Shown here one piece after another: positions 7,046-15,218 of a DNA stretch of 36,836 bases (position 1 is the stretch's first letter; every line of letters begins with the position of its first letter). The notes below the pieces were generated by a model that was given only the letters and a program-made list of their open reading frames with translations, was not told the DNA's origin and ran no database searches. This stretch comes from Acidimicrobiia bacterium (GTDB taxonomy: Bacteria; Actinomycetota; Acidimicrobiia; IMCC26256; PALSA-555), in contig SHUY01000011.1 of assembly GCA_009694435.1 (NCBI GenBank), positions 1-36,836 of the forward strand. The letters are read 5' to 3'. Made by a program: the position numbers and the translations under genes.

Positions 7046-8403
7046 GTCCGTTTCGGCTGTGGCTCACTCTGGGTGCCCTTAGTATCCCAATCATTTTGGT
7101 GTCAATCGACCTAAACGGAATTGTTGTTCTACTGCCACAAATCGGTTCTGATCTCGGTGCTTCGGCCGACGAAGTTGGATCGATCGTAACGGTAGCGAGC
7201 ATCACGTCTTGTGCGCCTTTGCTGTTGGTGGGTCGGGTGGCAACTCGTATCGGCTCTCGTCGGCTACTGCTGTTCGGAATTGCTTTACTCTGGATAGCCG
7301 CGGTCATCTGCACATTTACTGAATCGTTTAGTTTGATGATGTTCGGGCGCGCGTTGGAGGGACTGGGGGCGGCTTGTTGCTTTACAACATCGCTTGCGGT
7401 TATCGATTACTTATTCGATAGCAAGCGTCGTCCGGTGGCGATTGGTATCTGGGGTGGCCTTGGTGGTTTGGGGGGAGCAGTGGCGCCGTTGGTGGCGAGT
7501 CTGCTCAACCAGGCGTTCTCTTGGCGAGCATTTTTTGGTATCAATCTTATTTTGTTGGCGGTCGCCTTGGTGATGTTGTTGATTCTCGTGCCCAAGATCC
7601 CGGCCGACGCGGCGCGATCGATTCCTGTGGTGATTATGGGCTTGTTGACGCTGGGTATTGCTGGCACCATTGGAGGAGTGCAGCACTCGGCGTTTGGCGG
7701 TTGGCTCAGTGCCGGGACGATTATTCCAATTATCGGCGGAGCGATATGTCTCGCGCTGGTATGGCGCTTGCGCACCCCCGAAACACCGCTTGTTCCCACA
7801 ACTATTACGAGAAAATTGTCATTTCGTTTTGGTACCGCGGAAGCAACTCTTTCGAACTGGGGCTCGGGAGTGGTGATGGTATTGGTGCCGATTGCTCTAG
7901 AGACAATTCGAGGCGTAAGCGTGCTGGAGGCGGGGATTATTTTCATGGCCTTTTCGATTCCTTTCGCACTGGGTAGCGTGATATCGGGCTCGGCTATCGA
8001 TACCTACGGGGGTCAAAAAACTCTCGGGGCAAGTTCAGCGGTGTTCGCGATTGGGATATTGGTGCTAGTGGTAGTGGGCATCACCGGCCCTATGGCGGGC
8101 ATTATTGTTGGTCTTGCCATTTGCGGGTTAGGTAATGGCGTCATTTACAGTGGAGCAACTTCGGTGGCCTTTTCAGATATCGTTTCGAGCGATGCGGCGG
8201 AAGCCTCGGCTACCTTGAGCATGTTGCGAGTCAGTGGTTTTGCTATGGCCGTGGCCTTGTCGACTTCGATCGAGGGAAGTTTAGATAGCGGATCTTCTAG
8301 TAGTGAGCGGGGGATTAGAACGGTGCTGATAATCGCCGCAGTAATTACCGCCGCGGGAATACCGGCGGCTTTTCGTCGGGGCAAACTGACCCGAGTTGAT
8401 TGA
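7042..8403 (+). CDS. MFS transporter, DHA2 (EmrB/QacA-like) type
   Basis: A 453-residue integral membrane protein with many hydrophobic helices, probably 14. The first helix carries SIDLNGIVVLLPQIGSDL, the DHA2-type motif that follows the first membrane segment. The loop after helix 2 has GRVATRIGSRRLLLFG (MFS motif A) and helix 4 begins with GRALEGLGAAC. This family exports hydrophobic compounds in exchange for protons. Its start overlaps the stop of the preceding unknown gene (ATGA). It is followed after 13 bases by a Coq4-like gene that has its own -10 hexamer. Substrate not predictable. Confidence 0.82.
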   Translation: MSPFRLWLTLGALSIPIILVSIDLNGIVVLLPQIGSDLGASADEVGSIVTVASITSCAPLLLVGRVATRIGSRRLLLFGIALLWIAAVICTFTESFSLMMFGRALEGLGAACCFTTSLAVIDYLFDSKRRPVAIGIWGGLGGLGGAVAPLVASLLNQAFSWRAFFGINLILLAVALVMLLILVPKIPADAARSIPVVIMGLLTLGIAGTIGGVQHSAFGGWLSAGTIIPIIGGAICLALVWRLRTPETPLVPTTITRKLSFRFGTAEATLSNWGSGVVMVLVPIALETIRGVSVLEAGIIFMAFSIPFALGSVISGSAIDTYGGQKTLGASSAVFAIGILVLVVVGITGPMAGIIVGLAICGLGNGVIYSGATSVAFSDIVSSDAAEASATLSMLRVSGFAMAVALSTSIEGSLDSGSSSSERGIRTVLIIAAVITAAGIPAAFRRGKLTRVD

Positions 8404-8404
8404 G

Positions 8405-8410
8405 TAAGTT
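8405..8410 (+). promoter_or_regulatory. -10 element for a leaderless transcript (gene at 8417)
   Basis: TAAGTT is followed by 6 nt and the GTG start of the Coq4-like gene. It begins two bases after the stop codon of the MFS gene, so the Coq4-like gene may have its own promoter. Confidence 0.4.
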
Positions 8411-8416
8411 AGCGCT

Positions 8417-9367
8417 GTGCTTTTACCCGACACCGAAAACGCCCCCGCGGCTCTGGCCGTCGTAAAAGCAGCATTTGCTCCGACCGGCGGCTTGGACGAT
8501 ATGCAGCAACGGCTCATCGACGATATGGCGCAAATTATGTATGGGCTCGATTACGGGGCCACCGCTGACCTCACCGACGAAGTGCTTGAAACTCTTCCCT
8601 ACGAGACTCGGCTCGAGGCTCTCCATTTGATGGTGGTGATTGAATTGATGGAGCATCCACTTCGGCCTGAAGTCGCGCAGTCGGTACTGGAATTTGCTGA
8701 AAAACTCAACCTCCCCATTCAATTGTTAGAGGATGCTCGCCACTTGGCGGATGATCAAATTGCGTTCGCCTACCTAGATTTTCAACGCCACGGTTGGTAC
8801 GCGCACGAAACCTTGCGCGAGTCGACTCACGGCAAGTGGCTTGAGTTATTGCGTTCGAAGATTGCCTACATAGGGATTATTCCGGATGAGGAAATTGCCC
8901 AGCGCTGGGAAGCTCTGCTCGTTTGTCCCGACGGGAGTTGGGGGCGGGCCGTTGCCCAGTTTTATCTTGACCACAAGTTCCCATTTCCCGGTGAAAAACA
9001 CGGAATCTTTGAGGTTGGGGCTCGGCACGACTGGATGCATGTCTTGTGTGGGTACGGAACCGAACCCGCCGGGGAACTCAATGTATTCGCGTTCATTGCT
9101 GCGTCGATGAACGACTCGCGCGGGCTGGTGCTTTTGGCGGTCACGCTGGGGTTATTTCAGAACGGAACTATCAAACATGTAGGCATGAAGCGCATAGAGA
9201 ATGCCAGCACCGACACATTAAGTATTCCCGGCGTGCTCGAGCAGTGGGCCGATTCCTTTCGTCGCGGAGAACAGTGTCGGGTTGATGTAATGGGGACGGT
9301 CGATCTTTTTGCCTATAAAGACATGGCCCTCGATGAAGCCCGAGATTTTTTTGGGGTTGTGCCTTAA
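8417..9367 (+). CDS. Coq4-family protein (paralogue 1)
   Basis: A 316-residue soluble protein. The C-terminal half carries the Coq4 zinc-binding signature HDxxHx11E: His 204, Asp 205, His 208 and Glu 220, in HDWMHVLCGYGTEPAGE. Upstream is PDGSWGRAVAQFYLDH (171-186), matching the GTLG-type segment that precedes the metal site in Coq4. In eukaryotes COQ4 acts in ubiquinone biosynthesis on the quinone ring (C1). Bacterial homologues outside ubiquinone makers have no settled role. The first 165 residues are an alpha-helical region not obviously part of the classic family. The start is GTG, supported by TAAGTT 6 nt upstream. A paralogue is at 20443-21480. A sulfatase pair follows after 78 bases. 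Confidence 0.68.
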   Translation: MLLPDTENAPAALAVVKAAFAPTGGLDDMQQRLIDDMAQIMYGLDYGATADLTDEVLETLPYETRLEALHLMVVIELMEHPLRPEVAQSVLEFAEKLNLPIQLLEDARHLADDQIAFAYLDFQRHGWYAHETLRESTHGKWLELLRSKIAYIGIIPDEEIAQRWEALLVCPDGSWGRAVAQFYLDHKFPFPGEKHGIFEVGARHDWMHVLCGYGTEPAGELNVFAFIAASMNDSRGLVLLAVTLGLFQNGTIKHVGMKRIENASTDTLSIPGVLEQWADSFRRGEQCRVDVMGTVDLFAYKDMALDEARDFFGVVP

Positions 9368-9400
9368 CTCGCTTGACCCGCGGAGAGCCAAATAAGCGAG
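9368..9400 (+). other. Inverted repeat directly after the Coq4-like stop codon
   Basis: CTCGCTT (9368-9374) and AAGCGAG (9394-9400) form a perfect 7-bp stem with a 19-base loop, beginning at the base after the TAA. No T-run follows, so it is at best a weak terminator or a 3'-end stem. Confidence 0.25.
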
Positions 9401-9433
9401 TGCCGGCGTAAACCAGCAGTTGAGTTAGAGGCC

Positions 9434-9439
9434 TAGAGT
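9434..9439 (+). promoter_or_regulatory. -10 element for a leaderless transcript (gene at 9446)
   Basis: TAGAGT is followed by 6 nt and the GTG start of the alkylsulfatase-like gene. No Shine-Dalgarno precedes the start. Confidence 0.45.
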
Positions 9440-9445
9440 GCATAA

Positions 9446-11158
9446 GTGGCACAAAACCTAGACCGGTCATTTACTCATAACGATTCCGAAACGGTCACGC
9501 TTCCCCGTGGGCAGATAGTTCACCAGCGCCACGCTCAACAGTCCGAAGTTTTGGCTCGCCGCTTCTACCAAGTCCGCCCAGGGGTTTGGACGCTGGTGGG
9601 CAACGGTCTTTCTAACCAGACTTTCGTAGAAGGCCCCGAGGGGATCATCGCCATTGACACGGGTGAGTCGACCGAAGAAATGCGCGAGGCTATTAGTGAA
9701 CTTCGCCAACACACCGATCGACCCATAGTGGCGGTTTTGTATACCCACTTTCACTACGTCGGGGGCACCGAAGCGGTTTATGAAGACGCCAACTCACGCT
9801 CAATGCCGATTTACGGCCACGAGAAAGTCGCTTACAACCGAAACCGAGCCACGTCAGAAATTTCCACTACTTACGTTCGGGGCCTGATTGAACAATTTGC
9901 GATCTTTCTGCCCGACTCCGGCCCCGACGGCAACGTCAATGTGGGGCTAGGTCATTTTTATCGCAACCCCGACCACGCGCCGTTCACCTCGGTGTTCATT
10001 CCCCCTAACGAAACCTTCGGCTCGCGCGCTGCACTTGTAGTGGCGGGTTTACCAATCGAGGTTACCGAAGCCCCTTCCGACGCTGACGATTCAGTTACTT
10101 ATTGGTTCCCGACTTTGGGAGTGGCCGTACACAACTTGGTGTGGCCAGTTCTGTTCAACATATTTGCCATTCGAGGCGAGGAGTATCGCGATCCCCGGGT
10201 TTTATTGACTGGCCTTGACCACTTGTTGGCCCTCAAGCCCGAGCACTTGGTGGCTACCCACGGCCCGCCTATGTCGGGGGCAGACGAAATACAACAACGA
10301 GTGGTTAAGTATCGCGACTCAATCCAATTCTTGTGGGACCAGTCAGTAAGGCATATAAATAAAGGTGTTCTGGGCGCCGATCTGGGGGATGTCATTTCGC
10401 TGCCGGCCCAAACCCAAGACGATTTCATTACTTCCGAGGGTTACGGAGTAGCCGAGCACCACGTCCGCCAAATTCGCAGCGGTTTATTCGGTTGGTTTGA
10501 CGGCAACGAGGCCGAGTTGTTCCCGCTGCCAAGTAACGAGCGCGCCCGCCGAATGATCACTGGCTTTGGTGGCCAAGACGAGGTGCGCGCCCAGACCAAA
10601 CAAGCACTGGCCGATGACGATCTTCGTTGGGCTACCGAACTTGCAACCTGGCTCGTGCGTTCTGAAGAAGGCGATAGTGACGACCGCAAACTATTGGCTA
10701 GTTGTTTGCGGACCATCGCTCAACGCACCTCGGCGGCCAACATTCGTAGTTGGTGTCTAACTCGGGCGCTCAGTTTGGAAGAAAAAATAAATACTACGAG
10801 CCTTTATCAAAACAATTTCAATCGCATTCAAGTGATTTTATCTCCGCCTGAGAGTTCGGTGAATATGTTGCGGGTTTTGCTCGTCCCCGATCTTGCTAAC
10901 GGAATTGATTTTCATATTGCCTTTAAGTTCACTGACCAACCCATTACCGGTTTACACGTGCGCAACTCAGTTGCTTGTCCCACTGGTGGTGCCAACGCCG
11001 ACGCAACGGTCGAATGTTCAATTGAAACTTGGGCCGATGTTTTGGCCGGCGACACTAAGTTGGCGGCGGCCGTTGCTGACGGGTCAGTAGTAATAACGGG
11101 TGACGCCCAACAAGTGCTCGCGACGCTGGCGGTATTTGAGGTTGAAGGGTTTCAGTAG
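9446..11158 (+). CDS. Alkylsulfatase-like metallo-beta-lactamase-fold protein with altered metal motif
   Basis: A 570-residue protein with the three-part plan of SdsA1/BDS1-type alkylsulfatases: an MBL-fold domain (about 40-290), a helical dimerisation domain (about 300-450, with GWFDGNEAELFPLP at 349-362) and an SCP2-like C-terminal domain (about 455-570). These enzymes hydrolyse alkyl sulfate esters with two zinc ions. THGPPMSG at 271-278 fits the late metal-site loop. However, the usual HxHxDH motif is replaced by THFHYVGG (100-107), lacking the Asp and third His. From memory of the family, the later Glu ligand region (HNLVWPVLFNIFAIRG) also seems changed. Activity is therefore uncertain. 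Its stop overlaps the GTG of the sulfatase gene by one base (TAGTG). Confidence 0.75.
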   Translation: MAQNLDRSFTHNDSETVTLPRGQIVHQRHAQQSEVLARRFYQVRPGVWTLVGNGLSNQTFVEGPEGIIAIDTGESTEEMREAISELRQHTDRPIVAVLYTHFHYVGGTEAVYEDANSRSMPIYGHEKVAYNRNRATSEISTTYVRGLIEQFAIFLPDSGPDGNVNVGLGHFYRNPDHAPFTSVFIPPNETFGSRAALVVAGLPIEVTEAPSDADDSVTYWFPTLGVAVHNLVWPVLFNIFAIRGEEYRDPRVLLTGLDHLLALKPEHLVATHGPPMSGADEIQQRVVKYRDSIQFLWDQSVRHINKGVLGADLGDVISLPAQTQDDFITSEGYGVAEHHVRQIRSGLFGWFDGNEAELFPLPSNERARRMITGFGGQDEVRAQTKQALADDDLRWATELATWLVRSEEGDSDDRKLLASCLRTIAQRTSAANIRSWCLTRALSLEEKINTTSLYQNNFNRIQVILSPPESSVNMLRVLLVPDLANGIDFHIAFKFTDQPITGLHVRNSVACPTGGANADATVECSIETWADVLAGDTKLAAAVADGSVVITGDAQQVLATLAVFEVEGFQ

Positions 11159-13497
11159 TGGCAGACTCGGCGAGCCTTCCCCGGCCAACCCCAGCGTTTA
11201 CGGGGGTTATTGGGCGTTTGTTCGACGAGTCAACCCCGTCCCGACTTGAAGTAGATAGGGCGCCCGAAAACGCGCCCAATGTGGTCTTGATACTGCTTGA
11301 TGATGTCGGTTTTGGTTCTTTTGGAACTTTTGGTGGCCCCGTCCCGACCCCCGGCCTCGATTCGGTGGCGAAGCGGGGTCTTCGCTACAACCAGTTTCAC
11401 ACCACGGCACTGTGCTCACCCACCCGCGCCGCATTGCTAACCGGCCGCAATCATCATTCGGTGCACATGGGCGGGATTACTGAGATCGCCAACTCGTTCC
11501 CGGGTTACGACAGCGCTATTCCGCCCGAAGCGGCCACGGTGGCGCAAGTTCTGCGCTTGTCGGGCTACAGCACCGCGTGTTTTGGTAAGTGGCACTTGGC
11601 GCCGTCGTGGGAACAAAGTCCGTCGGGACCGTTTGATCGTTGGCCTACCGGTTTGGGGTTTGATCGTTTTTATGGAGTGTTAGGCGCCGAAGCGTCGCAG
11701 TGGGAACCCGCGGTCTACGACCAAACGACACCCATTTCCCCTCACCTCGGCCGGCCGGGTTATCACCTCACCGAAGATTTAGCCGACCAAGCCATTGACT
11801 GGGTGCAACGACAAAAAGCCTCAACCCCTAACCGCCCGTTCTTTTGCTATTTCTCCACTCCCGCAGTGCACGCTCCTCATCATGTTGCTAAAGAGTGGAT
11901 CGACAAATTTTCCGGTGCGTTTGACGACGGCTGGGACTCACTGCGAGAGCACATTTATCAGCGCCAATTAGAAATGGGAGTTATTCCCCCCGAAACTGCC
12001 CTCACTGGTCGGCCAGAGCAAATCCCTGCGTGGGATGAATATCCCGATGAGTACAAACCCGTGGCCCGACGGTTGATGGAAACTTTTGCCGGCTTCTTGG
12101 CTCACACCGACGCGCAGATCCACCGCGTTTTACAGTCCATCGAAGATCTTGGTGAGATGGACAACACTTTAGTTATTTACATCACCGGCGATAACGGCGC
12201 ATCGGCGGAAGGAACAATTCATGGCGCGTGGAGTGCCCCGTCATTTCAAAACGGGCAACCCGAAGACCCCGAGTGGTTGCTCGACCATATGGACGACTTT
12301 GGCACTAGCCGATGTGAAAACCACTTCAATGTCGGCTGGGCCTGGGCGTTGGATTCTCCGTTTAAGTGGATGAAACAAGTGGCCTCGCATTTTGGCGGTA
12401 CCCGCAACGCGGTAGCGATTTCGTGGCCCGACAAGATAACCGCCGCCGGTGAACTTCGAACTCAGTTTCATCATGTGATCGACATCGCGCCCACCATTTA
12501 TGAAGTGGTGGGCATCACTCCGCCCACGAGCGTAAATGGCATTACCCAAATGGATATGCACGGTGTGTCGATGGCGTACACGTTCGCCGACGCGGCGGAA
12601 AAAAGCCGCCGGAGCTCGCAGTATTTCGAAATACTTGGTAACCGGGCGATTTATCACGAGGGCTGGATGGCCTCGTGTTTTCACGGTCGCCTCCCGTGGA
12701 TCCGCTTGGCCGGTTTTGCCTTCGATGGCCCTCAAGAAGTATGGGAGTTGTACGACATAGAAAACGACTTTTCCCAAGCGGTCGATTTGGCGGCCGATCA
12801 CCCCGAAAAGTTGCTCGCACTCCAAGCGATATTTAACCAGTCCGCGTTGGATTACGGCGTTTATCCGTTGCGAGATCCGGGTTCTCCTCGAGACGGCGAT
12901 TTTTCGGTGCCGCACTCTTTAGCCGGGGTGAGCAAAATGACTTACACGCGTTCGCACTCCCGTATGCCCGAGGCGTCAGTTTTAAATCTTAAAAACTGTT
13001 CTTACCGAATTACCGCTGACATTACTGTGCCTGATGTTGGGGCCACCGGAGTGATCGCGTGCCAGGGCGGAAACATGGCGGGGTGGTCTTTGTATCTCGA
13101 CGACGAAACAAGACCCATATTCCATTACAACTGGTACGGACACATACACACCGCAATAGTCGCGAGCCAGCCTTTACCTGCGGGAAAACATTTACTTGAA
13201 GCGATATTTGATTATGACGGTGGTTTTGGTGCCGGAGGTTTGTTTTCGTTATTAGTCGACACCCAGCTGGCGGCTATGGGGCGTATTGAACAAACGGTGC
13301 CGTTAGTTTTTTCTATGAGCGGCGAAACTTTTGATGTCGGGGTCGACACTGGTTCTCCGGTGGGCCCGTATCCGCATCAGTTTCCGTGTACAGCAACAAT
13401 TAAGGGAGTAACTCTGGAGCGACTAGACGAGCTTGGGGCCGAAACAGAAAAGTTGGTTCGGCAAGGGATGTTCAAAGCCAGTTTGAGTTCGCAATAG
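11158..13497 (+). CDS. Arylsulfatase, formylglycine-dependent (type I sulfatase)
   Basis: A 779-residue sulfatase. The metal-binding LILLDDVG (Asp 48, Asp 49) comes first, then the modification motif CSPTR (Cys 86, to be converted to formylglycine) within LCSPTRAALLTGR. GKWH (Lys 144, His 146), HAPHH (His 238) and TGDNG (Asp 345, Asn 346) complete the active site. The last 170 residues are beta-rich, as in large bacterial arylsulfatases. It hydrolyses sulfate esters; the exact substrate is unknown. No signal peptide is visible, so it probably acts in the cytoplasm. It is coupled to the alkylsulfatase-like gene through a 1-base stop/start overlap. The length is at the upper end for the family. 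Confidence 0.88.
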   Translation: MADSASLPRPTPAFTGVIGRLFDESTPSRLEVDRAPENAPNVVLILLDDVGFGSFGTFGGPVPTPGLDSVAKRGLRYNQFHTTALCSPTRAALLTGRNHHSVHMGGITEIANSFPGYDSAIPPEAATVAQVLRLSGYSTACFGKWHLAPSWEQSPSGPFDRWPTGLGFDRFYGVLGAEASQWEPAVYDQTTPISPHLGRPGYHLTEDLADQAIDWVQRQKASTPNRPFFCYFSTPAVHAPHHVAKEWIDKFSGAFDDGWDSLREHIYQRQLEMGVIPPETALTGRPEQIPAWDEYPDEYKPVARRLMETFAGFLAHTDAQIHRVLQSIEDLGEMDNTLVIYITGDNGASAEGTIHGAWSAPSFQNGQPEDPEWLLDHMDDFGTSRCENHFNVGWAWALDSPFKWMKQVASHFGGTRNAVAISWPDKITAAGELRTQFHHVIDIAPTIYEVVGITPPTSVNGITQMDMHGVSMAYTFADAAEKSRRSSQYFEILGNRAIYHEGWMASCFHGRLPWIRLAGFAFDGPQEVWELYDIENDFSQAVDLAADHPEKLLALQAIFNQSALDYGVYPLRDPGSPRDGDFSVPHSLAGVSKMTYTRSHSRMPEASVLNLKNCSYRITADITVPDVGATGVIACQGGNMAGWSLYLDDETRPIFHYNWYGHIHTAIVASQPLPAGKHLLEAIFDYDGGFGAGGLFSLLVDTQLAAMGRIEQTVPLVFSMSGETFDVGVDTGSPVGPYPHQFPCTATIKGVTLERLDELGAETEKLVRQGMFKASLSSQ

Positions 13498-13597
13498 TTT
13501 TATTGTCGCCTAGTTGTCGGGCCGACGACCAGTCGCCGATTAGTACTCAAATCTGGGGCACGGTGGTGGCTTCGTAGGAACCAACTTTAGGAGCCTT

Positions 13598-13828
13598 GTG
13601 CACAAGATCCGCAAATCAGTTTTAGTCGCCGGTGCCGCTTTGGTGTTTGCTTTTAGTGCCACTGCTTGTAGCAGCGGCAGTGGAAGTGACTCACCCGACA
13701 CCACTACTGCAACCACGCAAGAGAAAAACAACAACCAAGACAACAATCAGAACCAGTCGCCGGCGGAGCAGCAGGCGGAGTGTCTTAAGTACAACCCAGT
13801 TCCGTCAACTTGTAGCTTTATTCCGTAA
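13598..13828 (+). CDS. Tiny lipoprotein of unknown function
   Basis: A 76-residue lipoprotein: basic n-region (MHKIRK), hydrophobic stretch and lipobox SATAC (Cys 24), then a Ser/Thr-rich and Asn/Gln-rich linker and a short tail with two cysteines (ECLKYNPVPSTCSF) that could form a loop. The start is GTG, supported by AGGAG at 13589-13593. It lies alone between the sulfatase and a minus-strand amidohydrolase. The Asn/Gln-rich linker resembles the tails of the lipoproteins at 19067 and 19831, but the sequences are not otherwise alike. Confidence 0.62.
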   Translation: MHKIRKSVLVAGAALVFAFSATACSSGSGSDSPDTTTATTQEKNNNQDNNQNQSPAEQQAECLKYNPVPSTCSFIP

Positions 13829-13834
13829 ACCGAG

Positions 13835-13855
13835 TAAAAGTTTTCTAAACTTTTA
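13835..13855. terminator. AT-rich stem-loop between convergent genes, possible bidirectional terminator
   Basis: TAAAAGTTT (13835-13843) and AAACTTTTA (13847-13855) form a perfect 9-bp stem with a 3-base loop, between the ends of the convergent genes at 13598-13828 and 13886-15217. The stem is AT-rich, so it is weak, but its position suits a shared terminator. Confidence 0.4.
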
Positions 13856-13885
13856 GTTAAGCGCGTTGTTGGCGCGCGCCGTCTT

Positions 13886-15217
13886 CTAAAAGTATTTGGC
13901 GAGATGTTCGGTGGCCGCGGTGAATACGGAGTTAGCGGCAACTCGAGTCGATTGGTGATCTTTTATTACTAAGTCTCCGGCCACCAATACATGGCGCACA
14001 TCGCCCCGCCCAGCAGAAAAAACAACTGTGGTGTGAGGATCGCGCATCGGGACCATATGAGGGACATCGAGGTCAAGGGTGATGAGGTCGGCCTCTTTGC
14101 CTGTTTCGATAGTCCCAACTCGATCGTCAATTCCTAAAGCGCGTGCTCCGTCTACGGTGGCTGCTTTAATTATTTCTGCGGCCGAAATTGACGCGGGGTC
14201 GTTGCGGACAAGGCGAGCGAGGTTGGCACTTAACCGCATTACGGAAAACATGTCGAGGTCGTTGCTAGACGAACAGCCGTCAGTACCGAGGCCAACATTG
14301 ATCCCTTGGGCACGATAACCAACAATGTCCGCCGCTCCACTCGCAAGTTTCATGTTCGAGCCTGGGCAATGGGCAATGCTTGCGCCGCGGCGGGCAATGG
14401 TGGTGCGGTCAGTGCTCGATAAGTGCACGCCGTGACCGAGAACGGTTCGATGTTTGAGAATTCCTGCTTGCTCAAGTAGTTCGGTTGGCGTGGCGTTATA
14501 TTTTTTTTGGGTGTCTTCATTTTCGGTGATGTTTTCTGACGCGTGAGTGGTTACGAGACTCCCGCTCTCTTGGGCGATAGCCGCGATTTGAGCTAAATGT
14601 TCGGGGTTAACCGTCAAGGGGGCGTGGGGCATAAGGGCCAGCGGTACGTACGGTCCAGTAATCTCTCGCACCTGTTCGGGCCAGGTCTGCGCTTGCTCTA
14701 GGCGTTGGCTCCAAGTGAGTTTTTCGGGGCCGGGAAAGTCAAAAAATACTGGTCCAATTACGTGACGTAAGCCAACTTCAGCCGCACCTCGGTGGGTTTC
14801 AAGCGGGTGGAGATACATATCGAGAGTGGTAGTTGTTCCCCCTAACAAACATTCCAACGCGCCCAGGCGAGCGCCGACATAGACACCGTCAGGGTTCATC
14901 ACGCGGTCTTCTTTGTCCCAAACGATTTCAAGAAACCCCTGCAAGTCGACATTTTCGGCGACTCCGCGCAAAAGCGTCATTGGCGTATGGGTGTGCAGGT
15001 TCACTAAGCCGGGCATTATCAACTGATCGCTAACGTCAATTGTCTGATCGGCGCGGTAAAGGTTTTCTATTTCGCCGGCTGGCCCTACGGCGGCAATCTG
15101 ACCCGCGGTGACTACTACCGAAGCATTGGTAAATATCGTGGCGTTCGCGTCGCAAGTGATCACAAATCGGGCACGACTGAGGATCAGATCGGCACTTATT
15201 TTCTGTTTGCCCGCCAC
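13886..15217 (-). CDS. Amidohydrolase, MtaD-like (methylthioadenosine/SAH deaminase family)
   Basis: A 443-residue amidohydrolase. The metal site begins with NLHTH (His 75, His 77) in PGLVNLHTHTPMTLLRG, which with ENVDLQGFL is characteristic of the methylthioadenosine/S-adenosylhomocysteine deaminase branch. THASEN (His 225, Glu 228), LGHGVH (His 262) and LGTDGCSSSNDLDMF (Asp 313) complete the site. The likely reaction is hydrolytic deamination of an adenine nucleoside such as SAH or methylthioadenosine, though related guanine or triazine deaminases share these motifs. The start codon lies one base after the stop of the FUSC-type membrane protein gene, so the two are an operon. Confidence 0.78.
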   Translation of the reverse strand: MAGKQKISADLILSRARFVITCDANATIFTNASVVVTAGQIAAVGPAGEIENLYRADQTIDVSDQLIMPGLVNLHTHTPMTLLRGVAENVDLQGFLEIVWDKEDRVMNPDGVYVGARLGALECLLGGTTTTLDMYLHPLETHRGAAEVGLRHVIGPVFFDFPGPEKLTWSQRLEQAQTWPEQVREITGPYVPLALMPHAPLTVNPEHLAQIAAIAQESGSLVTTHASENITENEDTQKKYNATPTELLEQAGILKHRTVLGHGVHLSSTDRTTIARRGASIAHCPGSNMKLASGAADIVGYRAQGINVGLGTDGCSSSNDLDMFSVMRLSANLARLVRNDPASISAAEIIKAATVDGARALGIDDRVGTIETGKEADLITLDLDVPHMVPMRDPHTTVVFSAGRGDVRHVLVAGDLVIKDHQSTRVAANSVFTAATEHLAKYF

Positions 15218-15218
15218 G

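Noticed and set aside
7407-7946. Minus-strand frame of 179 codons inside the first MFS gene
   Set aside because: Low-complexity Thr/Ile/Pro-rich shadow of a membrane protein gene.
12241-12915. Minus-strand frame of 224 codons inside the sulfatase
   Set aside because: Antisense to an intact gene with all active-site motifs and without protein-like features of its own.
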